Source of the DNA: CAIQPV01 sp964480365
GTDB taxonomy: Bacteria > Pseudomonadota > Gammaproteobacteria > Burkholderiales > Gallionellaceae
Length of the DNA stretch: 64,000 bases
Assembly (NCBI GenBank): GCA_964480365.1
Contig: CAYZPM010000002.1
Span: forward strand, 95,948-159,947
Direction of reading: 5' to 3'
Positions 58,419 through 64,000 of the stretch are shown here, piece by piece. Each line of letters opens with the position of its first letter. The stretch's first letter is position 1. The notes beneath the pieces were generated by a model. It ran no database searches, was not told the DNA's origin, and was given only the letters and a program-made list of their open reading frames with translations. The position numbers and the translations under genes are program-made.

Positions 58419-59543
58419 ATGAAGCAAGCGCAGCCGCCTGAAATACTGCCCGGAACCGTTGGCGAAGGTCTGGCGCTGCATGGCATAAGTCGACGCGAAT
58501 TCCTTCAATTATGTACTGCTCTGACCGCGTTGTTGGCGTTGCCGCCAACGATGGTTAGCGCAATGGCAGAGGCCATTGCCAAAGCCCGGCGACAATCGGT
58601 GATTTGGCTTTCTTTTCAGGAATGCACCGGCTGCACTGAATCCTTCACACGTTCGCATTCGCCGACGCTGGAAAATCTGATCTTCGATCTGATCTCTCTC
58701 GACTACCATCACACGCTGCAAGCGGCCTCCGGAGAGGCCGCCGAACTTGCCCGTAACGAGGCGATGAAGGACAACTACGGGAAGTATTTGTTGATTGTCG
58801 ATGGTGCTATTCCGATGGGCAATCCCGGTTTCTCCACCATCGCCGGTATCAGCAACTACGACATGCTGATGGAAACAGCCAAGGGTGCGGCGGCCATCGT
58901 CGCGGTGGGAACCTGCGCGACCTTCGGCGGCATTCCCAAGGCCGACCCGAACCCGACGGGCGCGGTTGGTGTGGGTGAAATCATCAAAGACAAACCGATC
59001 ATCAACGTTCCCGGTTGTCCACCAATTCCGGTTGTGATGACCGGGGTGCTGGCGCACTTTCTGACTTTCGGCAGCATTCCGGAATTGGATACCTTGGGTC
59101 GGCCCAAGTCATTTTACGGCGAGACGATCCATGACCGTTGTTACCGCCGACCATTCTATGATCAGGGAAAATTCGCGCAAACCTTCGACGATGATGCGGC
59201 ACGGCAAGGCTGGTGTCTGTTCAAGCTGGGTTGCAAGGGGCCGGTAACGTACAACGTCTGTGCAACGACAAAATGGAACGATGGCACCAGCTTCCCCATT
59301 CAGTCCGGTCACGGCTGTATTGGCTGTTCCGAGCCGAATTTCTGGGATGCCGGGCCACTCTACAAAGCCTTGTCCATGCCTATATCGGCGACCCCTTCCA
59401 TGCTGGGCGCTGCTGCGGCTGTGGGTGCGGCAGCAGGGGTGGCGATCACTTGGCACAACCGCGCGACCAAGGCTGCGGCGAAAACGGCACATGAAAAGGT
59501 GACCGTGCTGGAACTGCACCAAGAGAATAATGAACCATCTTGA
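58419..59543 (+). CDS. hupS: [NiFe]-hydrogenase small subunit (group 1e)
   Basis: Electron-transfer subunit with three Fe-S clusters. 374 residues. A Tat signal (SRREFLQL, 24-31) directs export. Proximal-cluster cysteines in QECTGCTES (C69, C72), GTCATFGG and NVPGCPP; distal and medial ligands in HDRCYRR, WCLFKLGCKGP, CATTKW and HGCIGCSEPNFW. A C-terminal hydrophobic helix (MLGAAAAVGAAAGVAITW) anchors it in the membrane. The order small subunit-Isp1-Isp2-large subunit defines the Isp-type enzymes of Allochromatium and Thiocapsa. Overlaps isp1 by 14 nt. Confidence 0.95.
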   Translation: MKQAQPPEILPGTVGEGLALHGISRREFLQLCTALTALLALPPTMVSAMAEAIAKARRQSVIWLSFQECTGCTESFTRSHSPTLENLIFDLISLDYHHTLQAASGEAAELARNEAMKDNYGKYLLIVDGAIPMGNPGFSTIAGISNYDMLMETAKGAAAIVAVGTCATFGGIPKADPNPTGAVGVGEIIKDKPIINVPGCPPIPVVMTGVLAHFLTFGSIPELDTLGRPKSFYGETIHDRCYRRPFYDQGKFAQTFDDDAARQGWCLFKLGCKGPVTYNVCATTKWNDGTSFPIQSGHGCIGCSEPNFWDAGPLYKALSMPISATPSMLGAAAAVGAAAGVAITWHNRATKAAAKTAHEKVTVLELHQENNEPS

Positions 59544-60189
59544 TCTCTTGATTTTTGCACGGGGCAGTGCATTGAACTGGGCGTTGATGCTGTGCGCCGC
59601 CGGCATCGTATTGCGTCTGTTCGAAATCTTCGGACTCGGTCGCAAACCCGATGTGGCAAGGCCTCGCACCGACACTCCCGGAAGCGGTTTGCGCACCGTG
59701 TTCACGCGTTCATTACCACCGCAAGGCATGTTGAAACGCGACCCAATAACTTACATCGGCGGTTATGTGTTTCATCTTGGTCTGCTGATAGTGATCTTCT
59801 TTTTGGCGTCACATATTGAATTTTTTCGCAGCATGACCGGGCTAGTCTGGCCGAATTTGCCTACACCGCTGGTTGATGCCTCTGCGGTTGCTGCGATAGT
59901 CGCTTTGGGCGTGTTGCTGGCACATCGGCTCAATAATCCGGTGAAGCGCTTATTGTCAGGCATCGAAGATTATGTTGCATGGGCGGCGACGTTACTCCCC
60001 TTGCTGACCGGCTATATGGCCTATCACCACCTGTTTGTCGAATTCACCTTGATGCTGGCGCTGCACCTGTTCTCGGTAGAGTTGATGCTGGTGTTGCTGC
60101 CATTCACCAAGCTGTTCCACACTTTTTCGGTGTTCATTTCGCGCTGGTACAACGGCGACATCTTCGGGCGCAAAGGAGTGGCGTCATGA
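59530..60189 (+). CDS. isp1: Isp1, membrane cytochrome b-like subunit of the hydrogenase
   Basis: A 219-residue integral membrane protein with about five helices, related to the NarI/HdrE/DsrM cytochrome b group. His residues for haem are placed in helices (GGYVFHLGLLIVIFFLASH, MAYHHLFVEFTLMLALHLFSVELML). It would take electrons from the small subunit across the membrane to quinone or to Isp2. Overlaps hupS (14 nt) and isp2 (4 nt, ATGA at 60186-60189). Confidence 0.9.
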   Translation: MNHLDLLIFARGSALNWALMLCAAGIVLRLFEIFGLGRKPDVARPRTDTPGSGLRTVFTRSLPPQGMLKRDPITYIGGYVFHLGLLIVIFFLASHIEFFRSMTGLVWPNLPTPLVDASAVAAIVALGVLLAHRLNNPVKRLLSGIEDYVAWAATLLPLLTGYMAYHHLFVEFTLMLALHLFSVELMLVLLPFTKLFHTFSVFISRWYNGDIFGRKGVAS

Positions 60190-61454
60190 GCGCGACGCTC
60201 GCCAAGGGTATCGACTCCTTCAAGGAAGTGATTGATGCACCGATCGCCAGTTTCTTCTCAAGTTGTGTGCATTGCGGGTTGTGTGCCGAAGCGTGTCTGT
60301 TCTACACCGAAACCGGCGAGGAAAAATATACGCCGATTCACAAACTGGAACCGTTGCGCCGAGTGTGGCGGCAGGAATACACGCTGTTGGGAAAATTTGG
60401 CAAGTTGTTCGGCTTTAGCAAGCCCGTGACAGACGCTGAGTTGACGGAGTGGGAGCCGCTGGTCTATGACAGTTGCACGCTGTGCGGTCGTTGCGCCATG
60501 GTCTGCCCGGTAGGCAACGATCTCACCTACATGATCCGCAAGATGCGCGAAGGCATGTCTGCATCGGGGCATGCTCCGCAAGACCTGATTGATGCGACAA
60601 CACGTTCCATCACTATCGGCAGCCCGATGGGAATCAAGTGGCAGACGGTGCTGGCGCAAATCAAACATGTGCAGGCCGAGACCAACATTGAGGTTCCGGT
60701 GGAACGGGAGAGTGCGGATTATCTGGTCTTGATGTCCTCAATGGAGATCATCAACTTTCCCGAATATCTGTCTGCACTGAGTCGTATCTTCAAGCAAGCA
60801 GGGATAACGTGGACACTGGCTTCAGACGCATTCGAAGCGACCAACAGCGGCATCCAAATCGGCTCTTCTGATTTGGCGCGCGAGATCGTCAGTCGCATTG
60901 TCGTGGCAGCCGAACGCTTGAAGGTGAAATACGTGATCAGCCCGGAATGTGGTCATGCTTTTACCGCCTTGCGCTGGGAAGGGCCGAACCTGATGGGTAG
61001 ACCATTCGGTTTTGAGGTAAAGCATATCCTCGAAGTGCTGGATGAACTCCTCAAGGCAGGCAAGCTTAAAACGAAGGGCAAGGATAAACGCCCGCTGACT
61101 TATCACGACCCTTGCCAGATATCCCGACGCGGCGGCGTGGTGGAGCAGCCGCGCCGCTTGCTGGCGGAGGTCGCCGCAGATTTTCGCGAAATGCCCGATG
61201 CAGGCGTAATGAACTGGTGTTGTGGTGGCGGTGGCGGCGTCTCGGCCATCGCGCGAGCAGAGCCATTACGCCTGCAAGCTTTCAAGCACAAGAAAATGCA
61301 GATCGAAACCACCGGTGTAAAAACGCTGATCACCGCCTGTGCCAATTGCCGTATCGTGGTGGAAGAAGCGCTTGAGCATTACCATATGAATGTTGAGGTG
61401 ATTGGACTGACGGAATTGCTGGCCCAATATCTTGTTGAGGACGATGCCTCATGA
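60186..61454 (+). CDS. isp2: Isp2, HdrD/DsrK-like iron-sulfur subunit
   Basis: 422 residues from ATG 60186, which overlaps the isp1 stop; the frame is open further upstream only within isp1. Two ferredoxin motifs (SSCVHCGLCAEACLF and DSCTLCGRCAMVCPVG) bind [4Fe-4S] clusters. Two CCG-type domains follow: SPECGHAF with HDPCQISRRGG, and NWCCGGGGG with TACANCR, as in heterodisulfide reductase HdrD and DsrK. The role in Isp hydrogenases is thought to be cytoplasmic electron transfer, possibly to sulfur compounds. Overlaps the large-subunit gene by 4 nt. Confidence 0.92.
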   Translation: MSATLAKGIDSFKEVIDAPIASFFSSCVHCGLCAEACLFYTETGEEKYTPIHKLEPLRRVWRQEYTLLGKFGKLFGFSKPVTDAELTEWEPLVYDSCTLCGRCAMVCPVGNDLTYMIRKMREGMSASGHAPQDLIDATTRSITIGSPMGIKWQTVLAQIKHVQAETNIEVPVERESADYLVLMSSMEIINFPEYLSALSRIFKQAGITWTLASDAFEATNSGIQIGSSDLAREIVSRIVVAAERLKVKYVISPECGHAFTALRWEGPNLMGRPFGFEVKHILEVLDELLKAGKLKTKGKDKRPLTYHDPCQISRRGGVVEQPRRLLAEVAADFREMPDAGVMNWCCGGGGGVSAIARAEPLRLQAFKHKKMQIETTGVKTLITACANCRIVVEEALEHYHMNVEVIGLTELLAQYLVEDDAS

Positions 61455-63232
61455 ACCAGCCGGAAAACAAACGTGTTATTGTCGATCCGGTAACCCGAAT
61501 CGAAGGACATTTGCGCATCGAGGCTGAAACCGATGCTGGAGGCCGCATCACCCGTGCATCATCTGCCGGCACCATGGTTCGCGGAATCGAGATTATTCTG
61601 CGCGGCCGCGATCCGCGCGAAGCGTGGGCTTTGGCACAACGCATCTGCGGCGTATGCACGCTGGTGCATGGCATCGCTTCGGTGCGGGCTGTCGAAAACG
61701 CGCTGCAGATCGAAGTGCCGAGTAATGCACAATTGATCCGTAATATGATGATCGGCGCGCAATACATCCATGACCATGTGATGCATTTCTATTACCTGCA
61801 TGCGCTGGACTGGGTGGATGTGCTCTCGGCGCTGAAGGCCGACCCCAAAGCCACTTCATCGCTGGCGCAGAGCCTGTCGGGTTATGCTAAATCGTCTCCG
61901 GGCTATTTCAGCGATGCACAAAAAAAGCTGAAAGGCTTCGTCGATGCGGGTCAATTGGGGATATTCGCCAACGGCTATTGGGGACATCCGGGCTACAAGC
62001 TGCCACCCGAAGCCAACCTCATGGCCGTGGCACACTATCTGGATGCCTTGGCCTGGCAACGCGATGTAGTCAAATTGCATGCCGTGTTCGGCGGCAAAAA
62101 TCCGCACCCGATGTTTCTGGTTGGTGGTGTACCGTGCGCCATCAGCATTGATCCAAACCATCCCGGAGAGGGCAACGGGCCTCATTTCCACGGCAACAAT
62201 TCCGGTACCGCACTTAACGAGGTTGGACTGCAAACGGTACAAAATTCCATCAACCTGATGCGCGAGTTTGTCGATCAAGTCTATGTGCCCGATACGCTGG
62301 CTGTCGCCGGGTTCTACAAGGACTGGTTTTCGCAAGGCGAAGGCATCGGCAACTTCCTGACGTTCGGCGATTTCCCGGCAAGGGGAATGTCCGACCCATC
62401 CTCCTATATGATTCCCTCAGGTGTGATACTAGATCGTGATCTGAGCAAGATCCATCCAATCGACCTCAATGCAGAAGGCGAGATTCAAGAATTCGTCAGC
62501 CATGCCTGGTACGAATATTCCGTCGGCAAGGAAAAGGGGCTGCATCCCTACAAGGGCGAGACCAAGCTCAATTACACCGGACCTAAGCCGCCTTATCAGC
62601 AACTGGATGTGGACAAGGATTATTCCTGGATGAAGTCGCCGCGCTGGAAGGGCAAGGCTGTCGAAGTCGGTCCGCTGGCGCGAGTGTTGATGCTATATGC
62701 ATCCGGACATGAACAGACCAAGGAATTGGTCGGCATGGCTCTGAAGAAACTCGATCTGCCGGTGCAAGCACTATATTCGACCATGGGTCGCACCGCCGCG
62801 CGCACTCTGGAAACCAAGATCGTGGCCGATGCGATGCAGGGCTGGTATGACCAATTGGTTGCCAACATCAAAGCAGGTGATGTCAATACATTCAACGAAT
62901 CAAAGTGGGATCCTTCGACTTGGCCGAGCCATGCGCAAGGTGTTGGCGTCATGGAAGCACCGCGCGGCGGACTTTCACACTGGGTCATCATCGAAAATCA
63001 AAAAATCGCCAACTATCAGGCTATCGTGCCCAGCACATGGAACGCCGGTCCGCGCGATGAGCAGGGGAACCAGGGGCCATATGAAGCAGCCCTGAAGGGA
63101 CACCAGCTTTATGATGTGGAACGGCCCATCGAAATACTGCGTACCATCCACAGTTTCGATCCCTGCATCGCCTGCGCTGTTCATTTGACCGATCCGGACG
63201 GCAAGGAGTTAATTCAAATTAAAGTGCTTTAA
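61451..63232 (+). CDS. hupL: [NiFe]-hydrogenase large subunit (group 1e)
   Basis: Carries the Ni-Fe active site. 593 residues in the precursor. N-terminal ligands in RICGVCTLVHG (C66, C69); C-terminal ligands in DPCIACAVH (C572, C575). The last 15 residues after His578 are the tail removed by the maturation protease. N-terminal VDPVTRIEGHLRIE is standard. It has no signal peptide and would be exported with the Tat-bearing small subunit. hyp maturation genes (hypA-F) are not in the window, so they must lie elsewhere. Confidence 0.96.
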   Translation: MNQPENKRVIVDPVTRIEGHLRIEAETDAGGRITRASSAGTMVRGIEIILRGRDPREAWALAQRICGVCTLVHGIASVRAVENALQIEVPSNAQLIRNMMIGAQYIHDHVMHFYYLHALDWVDVLSALKADPKATSSLAQSLSGYAKSSPGYFSDAQKKLKGFVDAGQLGIFANGYWGHPGYKLPPEANLMAVAHYLDALAWQRDVVKLHAVFGGKNPHPMFLVGGVPCAISIDPNHPGEGNGPHFHGNNSGTALNEVGLQTVQNSINLMREFVDQVYVPDTLAVAGFYKDWFSQGEGIGNFLTFGDFPARGMSDPSSYMIPSGVILDRDLSKIHPIDLNAEGEIQEFVSHAWYEYSVGKEKGLHPYKGETKLNYTGPKPPYQQLDVDKDYSWMKSPRWKGKAVEVGPLARVLMLYASGHEQTKELVGMALKKLDLPVQALYSTMGRTAARTLETKIVADAMQGWYDQLVANIKAGDVNTFNESKWDPSTWPSHAQGVGVMEAPRGGLSHWVIIENQKIANYQAIVPSTWNAGPRDEQGNQGPYEAALKGHQLYDVERPIEILRTIHSFDPCIACAVHLTDPDGKELIQIKVL

Positions 63233-63855
63233 ATCATTCCTGATTAGCCATGAAGTTCAGTGGAAATGATTGCTGAATCTCAGCGGAACCCCGCAATTAG
63301 CCCACCCATTCCCCGACGAGACAGGCACCGATGTGGTTGACGAGTGTTGCGACAAAGATGACCGTGTGCAATATTAGTAATTATTAATGCAGCGCGCGCG
63401 GGCAATTAATTTCAAGCAGCAGGGTGGTCAATAATGTTAACTCAGCACGCACTCATTAACTACTGCCATGCCAAATGTGGCAGCCCGCGCTGATTTCCCT
63501 GCAAACTTAACTGCCATTTTTGGCGTGAGTCTGCAAATTTTATGCCAGCAAAAACTACAGGCTGGCAACCATATATCTATAGATAACAATATACTAAAAA
63601 TTATACTGGCGCATGGCATACATGCTGCTAAGGCAGTGTTGCGAAAATAGATTTGCTGGCTTTTCTTTATGGCCGAACTGTTTTCACGCAATACAACCGG
63701 GTAGTGATTGGTCTTTGTGATTTTTAATCTCTCCTAGTTAATTCAGCACCTCTGGGGCGATGGCTGCTGAAAGCCAGCAGCTTGGAAAGCCCAGTAAATA
63801 CCCCGATGCTTGGGGTGGGGGCTTTATTTTCTGGAATCTTAAGGCGAAGGTGGTA
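63233..63855. promoter_or_regulatory. Intergenic region before petA with a leader hairpin
   Basis: 623 nt without a supported gene. The first part is moderately AT-rich and has no clear signal. At 63786-63825, AAAGCCC (63786-63792) pairs with GGGCTTT (63819-63825) and CCCC (63801-63804) with GGGG (63812-63815), followed by ATTTTC. This reads as a terminator or a 5' leader hairpin 30 nt before petA. Promoter boxes for petA were not resolved. Confidence 0.45.
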
Positions 63856-64000
63856 ATGTCAAATTGCAATGTAGTGGACAACGCGGATCGCCGCGACTTT
63901 TTGGGGAAAGCCACAGCGGCAGTCGGCGCGGCTGGAACTGCCGCTGCGTGTTGGCCGTTTATCAGCAGCATGAATCCGTCCCTAGACACGTTGGAAAAAG
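63856..64000 (+). CDS. petA: Ubiquinol-cytochrome c reductase Rieske subunit, 5' part
   Basis: The frame opens at ATG 63856 and runs off the right edge (48 codons visible). ADRRDFLGKATAAVGAAG is a Tat-type signal-anchor with the twin arginines, followed by the TAAACWPFISSMNPS block typical of the start of betaproteobacterial Rieske proteins. The cluster-binding CTHLGC and CPCHGS boxes lie beyond the window. It should be the first gene of petABC (bc1 complex). Quinol made by the hydrogenase could be oxidised by this complex. Confidence 0.85.
   Translation, partial: MSNCNVVDNADRRDFLGKATAAVGAAGTAAACWPFISSMNPSLDTLEK

Noticed and set aside
63437..63691. 84-codon minus-strand frame before petA
   Set aside because: No ribosome site, irregular composition and no family resemblance.
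1..64000. CRISPR arrays, IS transposases and rRNA operons
   Set aside because: No regularly spaced short repeats, no DDE transposase motifs and no rRNA sequence were seen; the dispersed palindromic repeats are single units, not arrays.

Overview
The window looks like a chromosomal segment of a chemolithoautotrophic betaproteobacterium of the Nitrosomonadales/Gallionellaceae type (Gallionella/Sideroxydans-like). This is inferred from the gene order rplM-rpsI-argC-DUF6776-bactofilin-erpA-anmK-M23 peptidase-tyrS, from many PAS-type sensors, and from phosphoribulokinase next to an Isp-type (group 1e) uptake [NiFe]-hydrogenase and a Rieske protein. No rRNA or complete tRNA gene and no CRISPR array was seen. 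Both edges cut a gene: a pseudo-receiver protein at 1-490 and petA at 63856-64000.

Layout. 0-3 kb: minus-strand signalling genes (degenerate receivers, a TPR protein, a PilZ-like protein). 3.7-6.3 kb: a FixL/FixJ-like two-component pair. 6.4-12.6 kb: a metal-uptake cluster made of a 30-residue Cys/His leader peptide, a ZIP permease, a DUF2946-like protein, a TonB-dependent receptor and TonB/ExbB/ExbD/ExbD. 12.7-20 kb: aroE, mtgA, a CheB-CheR-PAS fusion and a PAS-GGDEF-EAL protein, separated by palindromic intergenic repeats. 20-29.6 kb: housekeeping genes rplM, rpsI, argC, bactofilin, erpA, anmK, a LytM peptidase, tyrS and mutY. 30-32.2 kb: an AT-richer cassette with a SHOCT lipoprotein, a trypsin-like/Sel1 protease and a HEPN-like protein. 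33-43 kb: acylphosphatase, an adenylate/guanylate cyclase coupled to a TAXI binding protein, an Mla/MCE lipid-transport operon, an ECF sigma factor with its NrsF-like anti-sigma factor, and a CobD/CbiB-like protein. 43-46.8 kb: an aldehyde dehydrogenase with a divergent AcoR-type sigma-54 activator.

47.9-54.75 kb is an accessory island: T-arm/tmRNA-like attachment fragments, an AAA/DUF4143 ATPase, a HigBA-like toxin-antitoxin pair, and a small tyrosine integrase gene split by a complete RIT (recombinase-in-trio) element. That element carries three overlapping tyrosine recombinases between perfect 25-bp inverted repeats (51259-54679). Joining the flanks restores a 207-codon integrase.

55-64 kb is core energy metabolism: an orphan LuxR-type regulator lacking the phospho-acceptor Asp, adk, phosphoribulokinase, a hydrogenase maturation protease, hydrogenase small subunit, Isp1, Isp2, large subunit, then petA. 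Together these point to H2 oxidation feeding electrons to quinone and the bc1 complex while the Calvin cycle fixes CO2.

The most notable items are the RIT element inside the integrase, a palindromic repeat exonised in frame into mutY, a duplicated 62-nt element with a compensatory base pair upstream of the DUF6776 gene, the Cys-rich leader peptide before the ZIP gene, and the Asp-less response regulator. All calls come from reading the sequence; no database search was run.
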